From assembly GCF_026126425.1 (NCBI RefSeq), contig NZ_JAFMPW010000007.1, positions 1-64,000 on the forward strand: a DNA stretch of 64,000 nucleotides. The letters run 5' to 3'. Made by a program: the position numbers and the translations under genes. Below the pieces are notes generated by a model that saw nothing but the letters and a program-made list of their open reading frames with translations, made no database searches and had not been told where the DNA came from. This DNA comes from Muriicola sp. Z0-33. GTDB lineage: Bacteria; Bacteroidota; Bacteroidia; Flavobacteriales; Flavobacteriaceae. Below are positions 45,985 through 54,699 of the stretch, piece by piece. Each line of letters starts with the position of its first letter. Position 1 is the stretch's first letter.

Positions 45985-47346
45985 CTAAGGAATCGGATTA
46001 AGATCTAACGAAAGAATTTCAGGAGCTTCTTTTTCATAGTGATACGCCCTCCAGTAAAATCCCGGAGTACTGTATTTCCATACAACTTCACCTGCCTGGG
46101 TTACCTCCCAGACACCAAAATCCCCTTCTGTTATTAATACGTTGTTATTGGGTAGTTTAACCGCACCGGAGACTTTTTCGGAATACAAGTCGGGGTCTGT
46201 AAAACTCCAGATAACTTTTGGCTCATTATCGGTATTAGGGGCCAATGAAAGATTTGCCGGGAGCTCAAATTCATAGACCGTAGATTGCTCAAAGCCATTT
46301 CCATTGGTAAAAATCAACATTTTACCTTCATCTTCACCACTAAGTAAATTGGGAAAGTGGTTATTGTAAAACAATCGTTCGCCAACAGGGTTGTCATAGG
46401 CCATTGGGTTCCCAAATCTATAAATTAAATCTCCGCCTTTACCGTAATTTCCACCAGAAGAGGTGGCAGCTTCTTCTGAAGAAGTACTATGATCTATTAC
46501 CCAGACTTCGTGATAAAAATTTACACTTAGGTAAACAACATCATTTACTTCATCGTAATTAATTCCGTTCGCATGCATAATATCCCCATCTTCCCTTGAA
46601 TTAAAGTTCAGATCAATTAATTGAGGGTTGTCTGCTACCACTCCAAAATTATCTTTGCTCATGTCGTTGTCCTGGATAAGGTGATCCCAGGAATGCCATT
46701 CCCATACAATTTCATCTGTATTGGGGTTCACTTCAATAATTCTTTCGGGAAAAACCTCCATTTCCATTGAATACCCGGCTAAACCGGCTTCTTCAGCAGT
46801 TTTTCTATCCCAAACTATAGATATGATATTGCCATTGGGCAATGCTACGGCATCGTGATGAAGAATATAGTCATCAGAAGAATACACAAATTCCCATTCG
46901 GCTATTCCATCTTTGTCTAAGAGGGCCAATTTTCCTCCTACACCTCCAAAGCCAATAGTAGAATCATCTACTTCCAGGTTGGCCAGTAAAAGGCCACTGT
47001 CTAGAAGAAAAGCATCATTTCCGAGGCGTTGATCATTCAAGGGCCATTCATAGAGCAGTGCGGCTTCTTTGTTCATTAAATAAACACTGTTGGCGGCAGC
47101 ATCATTGATAAGTACATAACCGTCATAAACCAGTTCGCTGTTCAGGAATTCTACCGGAGACTCAGAATCCGGGTCTTCATTTTCGTTCTCGTTTTCGTTC
47201 TCCTCTTCCGTATCAGGGTCGTCATCATCGGTTTCCGATTCGTCCACAACCTCAACAAGGCTTGCGTCATCATCATTATTACACGATACGGACCACTGAA
47301 ATAGTAAAAGGAACAGTAAATAATAGCAAATTTTTTTAAAACTCAT
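45985..47346 (-). CDS. Arylsulfotransferase (ASST) family lipoprotein
   Basis: A 453-residue lipoprotein with lipobox VSC (Cys22), an acidic spacer about 30-65 rich in Asp, Glu and Asn, then a beta-propeller of the ASST family. Signatures are HHDAVALPNGNIISIVWD, EIVWEWHSWDHL, IMHANGINYD and NNVLITEGDFGVWEVT. The several His residues fit the ASST active site, but whether it moves sulfate is unproven. It is downstream of the sus operon on the same strand yet beyond its terminator, so it is probably expressed separately. It ends 17 bases from the FG-GAP gene. Confidence 0.8.
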   Translation of the reverse strand: MSFKKICYYLLFLLLFQWSVSCNNDDDASLVEVVDESETDDDDPDTEEENENENENEDPDSESPVEFLNSELVYDGYVLINDAAANSVYLMNKEAALLYEWPLNDQRLGNDAFLLDSGLLLANLEVDDSTIGFGGVGGKLALLDKDGIAEWEFVYSSDDYILHHDAVALPNGNIISIVWDRKTAEEAGLAGYSMEMEVFPERIIEVNPNTDEIVWEWHSWDHLIQDNDMSKDNFGVVADNPQLIDLNFNSREDGDIMHANGINYDEVNDVVYLSVNFYHEVWVIDHSTSSEEAATSSGGNYGKGGDLIYRFGNPMAYDNPVGERLFYNNHFPNLLSGEDEGKMLIFTNGNGFEQSTVYEFELPANLSLAPNTDNEPKVIWSFTDPDLYSEKVSGAVKLPNNNVLITEGDFGVWEVTQAGEVVWKYSTPGFYWRAYHYEKEAPEILSLDLNPIP

Positions 47347-47433
47347 CTTTAATGAATTTGGGATGTAAAGATAGTAAAAATGGCTGTTATCTATCTCTTT
47401 GTATATAGGGATAGTTAAGACAGCTTTAAAGCT

Positions 47434-47472
47434 GAAAAGAGCCCTTGGATAATTATCCCAGGACTCTTTTCA
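47434..47472 (-). terminator. Terminator of the susC-susD-lipoprotein operon
   Basis: A long stem pairs AAAAGAG (47435-47441) with CTCTTTT (47464-47470). It continues with CC/GG and GGAT/ATCC and has an apical loop at 47451-47454, with one bulge. On the minus strand it is followed by a TTTT run and lies 26 bases beyond the stop of the last gene of the operon. Confidence 0.85.
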
Positions 47473-47496
47473 TATCAAGATTCAATTACTTAAGCT

Positions 47497-48360
47497 TTAA
47501 AGTGTACAAAAATCTAAAGTTAATGTAACAGGCCCGGTTGGTGGATCTGGTCCTTCATCAGCAACTACTTCACCTTGTGGTGATGTAATTTGCCAGGTGA
47601 CTTCACTCTCCCAATCTCCAGGTGAATAATTAAATACCAAAGCAGAACTACCTGCAGGTACAGTAATGGTAACCGTTGCTTCACTAGCCTGTACAGTATA
47701 ATCTGTAGTAGTATCTCCAACAGTAACAGACATTTTTGCGCCATTCCAGCCATCACCATAAGAATCCTGCATATCTAGTATCCAGTCTCCTGCTAAAGGA
47801 GGGCATACTACCGCTGCAGAATATCTGAACGGCGACTGAAATGCAGAACTTGTGGCAATTGCATTACCTACGTTTGTAGAAGTAAAGGTTTCTCCATTGG
47901 TAGTTTTTAGTGCTAACCTAAGGATAAATACATCACCTCCGTAAAGGTCATCTATTGTGATTCCAAGTGCGGTAAGGGCCTCTCCCATATTTACTTCAAA
48001 AGTATAAGTGGGTTGGTTGTCTTCCATTTCAAATGCACTTCCAGGAATATTAGTAAACAATACTTCTGGTACCGTCTGAACTTCAAAATTCTCATCCGGC
48101 GTAGTATCTATAAATTCAATAAATACATCTACAGACTCTAAGGTGTCGTCGTTGAGAAAATCATCGAATTGCACCTTAGCTCCCATCGTTGAGGAAGCAG
48201 GGTTACTTCTATCCACAGTAGCGCTATTATTCGAAAGCGTCCTTAAGATAGCGCCAGTGGTTATAAGACCTAAATCTAGCCTGTCTTTATCCTCGTCCTC
48301 ACAGGAGAGAAATGTAAAGCAGACAGCGCCACACATTAAAATTGATAATAGTTTTTTCAT
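47497..48360 (-). CDS. Sus-associated surface lipoprotein of unknown family
   Basis: A 287-residue lipoprotein with lipobox FLSC (Cys20), an acidic N-terminal region, and two beta-rich halves. The second half contains DMQDSYGDGWNGAKMSV, a D-x-Y-G-D-G-W-N motif that recurs in several flavobacterial surface proteins and may bind calcium. A WESEVTW-type strand follows. It is the third gene after SusC and SusD, in the position of SusE/SusF-like substrate-binding proteins. The substrate is unknown. Confidence 0.7.
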   Translation of the reverse strand: MKKLLSILMCGAVCFTFLSCEDEDKDRLDLGLITTGAILRTLSNNSATVDRSNPASSTMGAKVQFDDFLNDDTLESVDVFIEFIDTTPDENFEVQTVPEVLFTNIPGSAFEMEDNQPTYTFEVNMGEALTALGITIDDLYGGDVFILRLALKTTNGETFTSTNVGNAIATSSAFQSPFRYSAAVVCPPLAGDWILDMQDSYGDGWNGAKMSVTVGDTTTDYTVQASEATVTITVPAGSSALVFNYSPGDWESEVTWQITSPQGEVVADEGPDPPTGPVTLTLDFCTL

Positions 48361-48372
48361 CGCATTAATTTT

Positions 48373-50022
48373 TTAGTTAATAAAACCATTGTCCGGGTTG
48401 GTGTCCCAAAATACTTTTTGGAAAACATCCGGCTTTTGAGAGGCATTAATATTCTGGTTAACATATACATCAGGATACAGGAAAGAACGTAAGAACCTGT
48501 CTGTATCTTCACGAAGTAAGGGTTGCAGGTCATCTGGTTTCCCAGTTCTTCGGTAAGAGTTATATGCTTCAACTCCGTTGCCATATAAGGCAATAAAGTA
48601 TTCCTCAATAATGATGTTTAGCTGATCATCAGCACTTGCAGCATCAAAACTTGCCAAAACTTCATCTACATAGGCATCGATCTCTGCAGCGGTAGCTGCA
48701 AACGTTTCATCAACCAGGTCTGTTCTAAAGTTCGTAACTTTATCCATACTTGCTCTGATGCCACTTTCTAAATAGGCTCTCGCATTACCACTGGTACCTA
48801 ATTCCAATGCAGCTTCTGCCAGCATGAAATCAACAAAACTCGAAAGCATAATTGGCTCAAAACCAGCTCCAACGGTTCCGATATTTCTATCTGGAATTGG
48901 TTCAAAATTATCGGCATCAAAGTTACCCCCAACAGGATATAAACCCCATGTGGCTCTAATTCCCGTATCTGGTGGGATACCTAATTCATAACCGTGATCT
49001 CTACCCCAGTAACCGGGATTCCCGTCTAAATTACAGTAAGGAATGGTAAAACCATACCAGGCCGGAGGTAATGTACCCACACAATCCTGTTCTACAGTGT
49101 TCTGAGCATTAGTAGCTCTTTGTCTGTAATAGTAATAACGTGTTCTAGGATCCGGACTTGCTTTTTCATTTAAAAGCAGGTTCATAAAATGATTAGACAT
49201 ATAGTCTGTTACCCCTACACTTTCTGTAAAGTTTCTTGCAAAGATAGGATGTCTGCTATCCGGATTGGTATCTGTTGTACCAAAGCGGAAAGTGAAATCC
49301 CCGTCGCTATCGGTGATATAATCACCACTGGCAACAATGGCATTTATCCCGGCAGCTGATTGCGCAGGCTCTACCAATCTTTGTTGTAGGTGGATCTTAA
49401 TTTTTAAACTATTTGCCAAAGCTATCCACTTATCCTCATCACCCCCGTAAAAGAAATCCTCTGCTGGAAGCCTTGTTTCACTTCTGTTTAGATTTGCGAT
49501 GGCCGCATCCAACAGTGTCAACATATTAGCATAAACGCTGGCTCCCGAATCTGCAACCGGGTTAAAGGTTACACCATCATTACTTTCAGAATAAGGAATA
49601 TCACCCATAAAATCTACCAGGGTTGTAATTACATAGGCCTCGGCTATTTCTCCAATAGCAATGTGGGTATAGAGCTCCTGTTCTTCAGCCACGGGCCTAA
49701 GACTTCTTACATCGGCCATAATTTCTGCATAAGCAATGGTCCAGGCGGTATCAAAATCACTCGGAGCATATGCATTTTGGTACAATGGGCCAAACATATG
49801 AACCATTCTTGTCAGTTCCTGCCCCGGTTCCGTAACTTCAAAAAAGAAGTCTTTTAAACTTAATTGTATCTGGCTAACGAAGAAATCCGGAGAGGCATTG
49901 CTTGAATTCAGAGCATTGGGATCATCCAATAATTCTAATTCCAGGGTTTCACAAGATCCTACTCCAAACAGGAGGGATACCATTGTGATTCCGATCGTTA
50001 TTTTATTTTTTATATTATTCAT
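48373..50022 (-). CDS. SusD/RagB-family outer-membrane lipoprotein
   Basis: A nutrient-binding lid protein of 549 residues that partners the SusC channel. Lipobox GVGSC puts the lipid on Cys24. The mature N-terminus begins with the usual ETLELELLDDPN. SusD-like TPR helices follow (AYVITTLVDFMGDIPYSES, YGGDEDKWIALANSLKIKIHLQ), and the C-terminal part includes EEYFIALYGNGVEAYNSYRR. It is of the SusD-like_2 type. It starts 12 bases after the SusC stop, so they are one operon. Confidence 0.9.
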   Translation of the reverse strand: MNNIKNKITIGITMVSLLFGVGSCETLELELLDDPNALNSSNASPDFFVSQIQLSLKDFFFEVTEPGQELTRMVHMFGPLYQNAYAPSDFDTAWTIAYAEIMADVRSLRPVAEEQELYTHIAIGEIAEAYVITTLVDFMGDIPYSESNDGVTFNPVADSGASVYANMLTLLDAAIANLNRSETRLPAEDFFYGGDEDKWIALANSLKIKIHLQQRLVEPAQSAAGINAIVASGDYITDSDGDFTFRFGTTDTNPDSRHPIFARNFTESVGVTDYMSNHFMNLLLNEKASPDPRTRYYYYRQRATNAQNTVEQDCVGTLPPAWYGFTIPYCNLDGNPGYWGRDHGYELGIPPDTGIRATWGLYPVGGNFDADNFEPIPDRNIGTVGAGFEPIMLSSFVDFMLAEAALELGTSGNARAYLESGIRASMDKVTNFRTDLVDETFAATAAEIDAYVDEVLASFDAASADDQLNIIIEEYFIALYGNGVEAYNSYRRTGKPDDLQPLLREDTDRFLRSFLYPDVYVNQNINASQKPDVFQKVFWDTNPDNGFIN

Positions 50023-50034
50023 AGTTGTATTTTT

Positions 50035-53000
50035 TTAAAAAGAAGCTTTTACACTAAATCCGTATCGTCTAGAACTTGGACCAGAAAAGTATTCCAATCC
50101 AATATTATTTCCTACTCCGTTGGCCAGGGTATTGGTGTCAATATTTGTTCCATCGGGGAAATTGAAGGCTTTATACCATAAATTGCTTCCTGATACTTTA
50201 AAGGACATTGAAGTAAAAGGAGTCTTTTCTAATGCCTTTGAGCTTAATTCGTACCCAACACTTACTTCTGCTAGTCTTAAGGTAGAACCGTCCCAAATTT
50301 CGAACTCATCTCCACCTAACCAGTTTTCAAATGCGATATCAGATGCACCAATTTGAGTGGTGTTTGGTGAGCCGTCAGCTCCAACTCCTGGAAGTACAAA
50401 ACTTCCAAGTCTGTCAAAAGGAAAATCTATTACACCTCTACTAAGGAGCGTTACAGCAGTTTTAGAGTAAATATCTCCACCATGGCGGTAAGATAGTAGC
50501 GCGGATAAGGAAAATCCTTTAAACTTAAAGGTATTTGTCAGACTTGATGTCCAATCTGGGTTTGGATCTCCAATTACCGTGTCATCCGGATCAAAATCAT
50601 AGAAACCGTTACTGGTTGTTATGATCTTATTCCCGTCTGCATCTCTACGTACGGCATCTCCAATTAATACCCCAAATGGTTTCCCTACAATGGCGGCATT
50701 TTTTGCATCAGCATTAAAGAAGTTCCCAATGATGATCTGATCTATCCCTTCTGGTAATCTGGTTACCAGTGATTCATCAGCATAGAAATTAATATTGGTA
50801 TTCCATGCAAATCCTCTTGTCTGGCTTCTAAATACATCAACATCCAAATCAACTTCTACACCTTTCACTTCCAAATCTCCTCCGTTAAGTGTAGAATTTG
50901 TAAATCCTGTAGATGGATCTAAATCCTTATTTGTAATTAAGTCTTCAGTCTTTCTCTTAAAGATACTGGCGTTAATCCCCAGTCTTCTATCAAGTAATCT
51001 GGCGTCTATACCCAATTCTAATTCTGATACCGTTTCTGGTTTCAGCGCTGGGTTACCAAGAATATCGGAAGTTGTATTTGCAGATACTACAGAACCGTCT
51101 TCCTTAACAAAAGATCTTCCGCTTAAGGATAATGTATTCCTTGTACTATATACATCCGGGAAACCTGCTGAGGAACCATATCCAAATCTAATCTTAAGAT
51201 CGTTTAATCCCCATTTATCAGATCTAATCTGCTCAAAAGCATTGGTTGCAATAAAAGAAACACTAGCAGATGGGTAGGTAATAGCATTATTGTCGCTTTC
51301 AAGAGTGGAAGTCCAGTCCCTTCTTACCGCACCGTTTAAGTATAAATAGTTCTTATACCCTAAGGTGATATCCCCAAAGAAACCAACCGTATTATTTTTA
51401 GCGGTTCTTTGGAAGTTTATTTCATTAAATGAATTTGTAGAGGAAACATCGGTAAAGTTCCAGTGCTTTAACACTCCAAATACAATCTGTCTGTTACTCT
51501 CCAAACCATCTCTCTCAAAAAGAACGGAGTTGGCGTTGGCCCCAACAATCACCTTTAGATTTAGATCATCTGTAAGATCTTTATCGTAATTAAGGGTAAA
51601 GTTATGATCCTTAATCGCATTTCTTATAGACTGAGTTCGGTACAATCCTAATGCATTACCATCAGGTCCACCAGCATTCTGTCCGTAGAACGAACTTTCA
51701 TTATAAATATCAATACCGTATCTGTAATTGGCGTTCAGATTATCGGATAACTGATAGGTCATGTTGAAGTTTCCAAAGAAACGGTCTACCTTCTGGCCGG
51801 TTTTAGAATTCTTAACCGTCCAGCGTGGGTTTTGAATACTGTTAGATTCCCTGTAATAAAGGTTTCCTCCATCGGTAATTCTTTCGAAAGGTATACCAGA
51901 GAGGTCCACACTTCTGGGAGTATACATTAAGTCCCCGAAGATAGAAGCTCCATCACCGTTAACCCCACTACCCCTGGAAGCGGCAACGGGCGGGCTTTTA
52001 AGATCAGTAAGTGCTATATTAATACCGGCGTTCACAGTTAGTTTGCCCATCTTGGCAGAACCACCTACACCAAAGTTATTTTTATTAAGAGAGTTTCCAG
52101 GAACAAAACTTTTGTCTTCAACTCTGGAATACGTCACATTATAGCTATAATCACTGTCACCACCGTTTAAGCCAATAGACTGGCTGGTAAATACTCCCGT
52201 TCGGAAGAATTCAGGAACACTGTTATAGGGCTTATACTCATATTCACCATCTCTCAGGTCTTCATAACCCGTTGCATAAGATGGTATTTGGTTAGAGGCA
52301 AATGGGTGATTTAAAAATACCTGCCCGCCTTTTATACTACTAAGATACCCTGTCCAGATGTTTGGATTGGTGTCTCCAAATCTTGGTCCCCAGTTACTAA
52401 AGAACCATCCGAATTCCTGGTTAAAACCATTTCCATAGTCGTTTTGGTAATCTGGTAAGTGCGGATTGCTATAGAAAATAGAAGAACTAATAGACACGGT
52501 TGTCTTACCTGCTCCTTCTTTAGCATTTTTGGTAGTAATCAGGATCACCCCGTTTCTACCCCTGTTACCGTAAAGGGAGGTTGCACTTAATCCTTTTAAC
52601 ACGTTAATGTTTTCAATGTTGTTTGGATCCAGGTCTAAGAATCTACTGGATTCTGTCGCATTGTCAAAAAAGGCTTCATTATTATTGGTATCACTACCAA
52701 ACGGAACCCCATCAACAACAAAAAGTGGCTGGTTAGAACCGGTAATTGATGTAAATCCACGAATAATAATGTTTGTGGAAGATCCCGATAAACCATTGGA
52801 TGAAGTAATATTTACACCTGCTGCTTTGCCTGAAAGCAACCTTGCAACATCAGCTTCCGGCCTTTGGGTTACCTCATCGCCATCTACTTTGGCAATGGAG
52901 TATCCAAGAGATCTTTGCTCTCTTTTTACACCCAGGGCAGTTACCACCACCTCTTCCAGCGCTTGCGCATCTTCGGTCATTTGCAGATTAATGGTGTTTT

Positions 53001-53262
53001 CAGCACCAACTGTTCGTCTCTCGTCTTTCTGACCAATGTAAGAGAAGAGCAATACTTGGCCTGCACTTGCATTAATTGCATAATTTCCGTCGAAATCTGT
53101 TTGAGTACCTGTAGTTGTACCCTCTACGACGATATTAACACCAGGTAAAGGCAGACCTTGCTGGTCTGTAACCGTACCTGAAATCGTCTTCTCCTGTGCA
53201 AAAGATATATGCACAAAAAACGCCAGGAATAGCGTCAGGATTCCATTTAAATTTGTTCTCAT
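50035..53262 (-). CDS. SusC/RagA-family TonB-linked outer-membrane protein
   Basis: A TonB-dependent transporter of 1,075 residues from the chosen ATG. Its order is a signal peptide (MRTNLNGILTLFLAFF, cleaved near FAQ), a carboxypeptidase-regulatory-like domain (GTVTDQQGLPLPGVNIVVEGT), the TonB box and plug (EEVVVTALGVKREQRSLGYS), then the 22-strand barrel and a C-terminal strand ending KASF. An ATG at 53307 would add 15 residues before the signal peptide, but the promoter box lies only 10 bases from it, so the internal ATG is more likely. It takes up an unknown substrate with its SusD partner. Confidence 0.9.
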   Translation of the reverse strand: MRTNLNGILTLFLAFFVHISFAQEKTISGTVTDQQGLPLPGVNIVVEGTTTGTQTDFDGNYAINASAGQVLLFSYIGQKDERRTVGAENTINLQMTEDAQALEEVVVTALGVKREQRSLGYSIAKVDGDEVTQRPEADVARLLSGKAAGVNITSSNGLSGSSTNIIIRGFTSITGSNQPLFVVDGVPFGSDTNNNEAFFDNATESSRFLDLDPNNIENINVLKGLSATSLYGNRGRNGVILITTKNAKEGAGKTTVSISSSIFYSNPHLPDYQNDYGNGFNQEFGWFFSNWGPRFGDTNPNIWTGYLSSIKGGQVFLNHPFASNQIPSYATGYEDLRDGEYEYKPYNSVPEFFRTGVFTSQSIGLNGGDSDYSYNVTYSRVEDKSFVPGNSLNKNNFGVGGSAKMGKLTVNAGINIALTDLKSPPVAASRGSGVNGDGASIFGDLMYTPRSVDLSGIPFERITDGGNLYYRESNSIQNPRWTVKNSKTGQKVDRFFGNFNMTYQLSDNLNANYRYGIDIYNESSFYGQNAGGPDGNALGLYRTQSIRNAIKDHNFTLNYDKDLTDDLNLKVIVGANANSVLFERDGLESNRQIVFGVLKHWNFTDVSSTNSFNEINFQRTAKNNTVGFFGDITLGYKNYLYLNGAVRRDWTSTLESDNNAITYPSASVSFIATNAFEQIRSDKWGLNDLKIRFGYGSSAGFPDVYSTRNTLSLSGRSFVKEDGSVVSANTTSDILGNPALKPETVSELELGIDARLLDRRLGINASIFKRKTEDLITNKDLDPSTGFTNSTLNGGDLEVKGVEVDLDVDVFRSQTRGFAWNTNINFYADESLVTRLPEGIDQIIIGNFFNADAKNAAIVGKPFGVLIGDAVRRDADGNKIITTSNGFYDFDPDDTVIGDPNPDWTSSLTNTFKFKGFSLSALLSYRHGGDIYSKTAVTLLSRGVIDFPFDRLGSFVLPGVGADGSPNTTQIGASDIAFENWLGGDEFEIWDGSTLRLAEVSVGYELSSKALEKTPFTSMSFKVSGSNLWYKAFNFPDGTNIDTNTLANGVGNNIGLEYFSGPSSRRYGFSVKASF

Positions 53263-53317
53263 TTTATGATTATTTGAATTAGCTAATAGCGAAAATCTTA
53301 ATTTCATGTTAATAATC

Positions 53318-53325
53318 CAAACTTA
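53318..53325 (-). promoter_or_regulatory. -7 box of the susC promoter
   Basis: On the minus strand TAAGTTTG matches TAnnTTTG, with TTTC in the -33 position at spacing 18. It is 55 bases upstream of the internal susC ATG, a suitable leader length. Confidence 0.52.
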
Positions 53326-53726
53326 TTTTAATAAAACTTTAAGAAAGAATTGAAGAAAATAAACAATTCCAAAGGCTATTGTTATGAAATTATATGGTGT
53401 TTGTGTTAAAAGGATAGACTATCCTTAATTTATTTAAATATTATTATAAGAATACTTAATAATTGGGCGCAAAACCTAAAAATGACGCAAGCGAATATTA
53501 TAGAAATATTCAACCGGTAAAACTGGCTGGCTGTTCCAATCTGCCAAGGGCAACTCGCCAAAGCAGTATTCCGGTATAAAGATGTTGTACTGCACTTACA
53601 TGGTGCGGGCTGGTATATAGGAATTGCGCACTATATATATTAAGGTATAAAAAGGCAACTTTTGAGGGGTAAAACCGGGCCTGAACTTCTTCATATTAAA
53701 AAATCAATAAAATTAACCAGTAACCA

Positions 53727-53757
53727 TTTGAATTATTATATATAATTACTACATTTG
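53727..53757 (+). promoter_or_regulatory. Consensus Bacteroidota promoter of the str operon
   Basis: TTTG at 53727-53730 and TACATTTG at 53750-53757 are separated by exactly 19 bases. This matches the Bacteroidota -33/-7 consensus TTTG-N19-TAnnTTTG in every specified base. It lies 43 bases upstream of the rpsL ATG and is expected to be strong. Confidence 0.88.
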
Positions 53758-53799
53758 CCAGCCCTTAAACAAGGGTAGATTTTATACATATATAATAGT

Positions 53800-54174
53800 A
53801 TGCCAACAATTTCACAATTAGTACGAAAAGGAAGAACCACAATTACCAAGAAGAGTAAATCGGCTGCTTTGGATTCGTGCCCTCAAAGAAGAGGGGTTTG
53901 TACCCGGGTTTATACTACTACTCCCAAGAAACCAAATTCTGCAATGCGTAAAGTTGCAAGGGTAAGGTTAACAAATGGGAAAGAGGTAAACGCGTACATT
54001 CCCGGAGAGGGTCACAATTTGCAGGAGCACTCGATAGTATTGGTTAGAGGCGGAAGGGTGAAAGATTTGCCAGGAGTTAGATATCATATCGTGAGAGGTG
54101 CCTTAGACACAGCAGGTGTTGCAGGAAGAACTCAGAGAAGGTCTAAATACGGAGCAAAACGCCCTAAAAAATAA
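53800..54174 (+). CDS. rpsL: 30S ribosomal protein S12
   Basis: S12 sits at the decoding centre of the small subunit. The 124-residue protein has the [12 protein letters not shown]-terminus and the loops [12 protein letters not shown] and [13 protein letters not shown], where streptomycin-resistance changes occur in other bacteria. Both loops are wild type here, so this protein gives no sign of streptomycin resistance. It leads rpsG and fusA and follows a consensus promoter. Confidence 0.98.
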   Translation: MPTISQLVRKGRTTITKKSKSAALDSCPQRRGVCTRVYTTTPKKPNSAMRKVARVRLTNGKEVNAYIPGEGHNLQEHSIVLVRGGRVKDLPGVRYHIVRGALDTAGVAGRTQRRSKYGAKRPKK

Positions 54175-54213
54175 TTAAAGACAAAGTATAGCTTTGTTTC
54201 AATTTAAGAAGAA

Positions 54214-54690
54214 ATGAGAAAAAGACAGGCAAAAAAAAGGCCCTTACTACCAGATCCCAGATTTAATGATCAACTGGTTACACGTTTCGTGAACATGTTG
54301 ATGTGGGATGGTAAAAAATCTGTAGCCTTCAAAGTTTTTTATGATGCAATAGATATTGTAGACGAAAAGAAAACTGATGAAGAGAAAACTGCTCTTGAAC
54401 TTTGGAAGGATGCATTATCCAATGTTATGCCTCATGTTGAGGTGAGAAGTAGAAGGGTTGGTGGTGCTACATTCCAGATTCCTATGCAGATCAGGCCAGA
54501 CAGAAAAATATCTACAGCCATGAAATGGCTAATTAGCTTTTCGCGTAAAAGGAATGAAAAATCCATGGCGCAAAAATTAGCTGCTGAAATTCTAGCTGCC
54601 TCCAAAGAAGAAGGTGCTGCAGTTAAGAAAAGAGTAGATACCCACAAGATGGCCGAAGCAAATAAAGCATTCTCACACTTTAGGTTTTAA
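54214..54690 (+). CDS. rpsG: 30S ribosomal protein S7
   Basis: S7 binds 16S rRNA in the 3' domain and organises the head of the small subunit. The 158-residue protein starts [15 protein letters not shown] and has the [22 protein letters not shown] core. It lies 39 bases after rpsL, and ten bases before fusA in the usual str order. S7 can repress its own operon in E. coli, but no matching RNA structure was looked for in detail here. Confidence 0.98.
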   Translation: MRKRQAKKRPLLPDPRFNDQLVTRFVNMLMWDGKKSVAFKVFYDAIDIVDEKKTDEEKTALELWKDALSNVMPHVEVRSRRVGGATFQIPMQIRPDRKISTAMKWLISFSRKRNEKSMAQKLAAEILAASKEEGAAVKKRVDTHKMAEANKAFSHFRF

Positions 54691-54699
54691 TTTTTAGAG

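Larger units (their letters stand above)
53308..53799. other. Divergent intergenic region between the sus operon and rpsL
   Basis: No gene or tRNA was found. The region holds the susC promoter on the left, the strong rpsL promoter on the right, a short inverted repeat at 53493-53511 (GAATAT, ATATTC), and three copies of GGTATA at 53573, 53612 and 53644. The middle part is more GC-rich than the flanks and may carry control sites. Confidence 0.55.

Noticed and set aside
47434-47472. Bidirectional terminator shared with the ASST gene
   Set aside because: The ASST gene reads leftward away from it and starts beyond it, so the hairpin serves only the sus operon; it cannot end the ASST message.
50795-51277. 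160-codon frame on the plus strand inside susC
   Set aside because: It is antisense to a highly conserved transporter gene and is low in complexity (Ser/Leu/Pro-rich), as expected for a shadow of biased codons.
53308-53799. tRNA or small RNA gene upstream of rpsL
   Set aside because: No cloverleaf, no GGTTCGAATCC-like T arm and no terminator were found in the gap.
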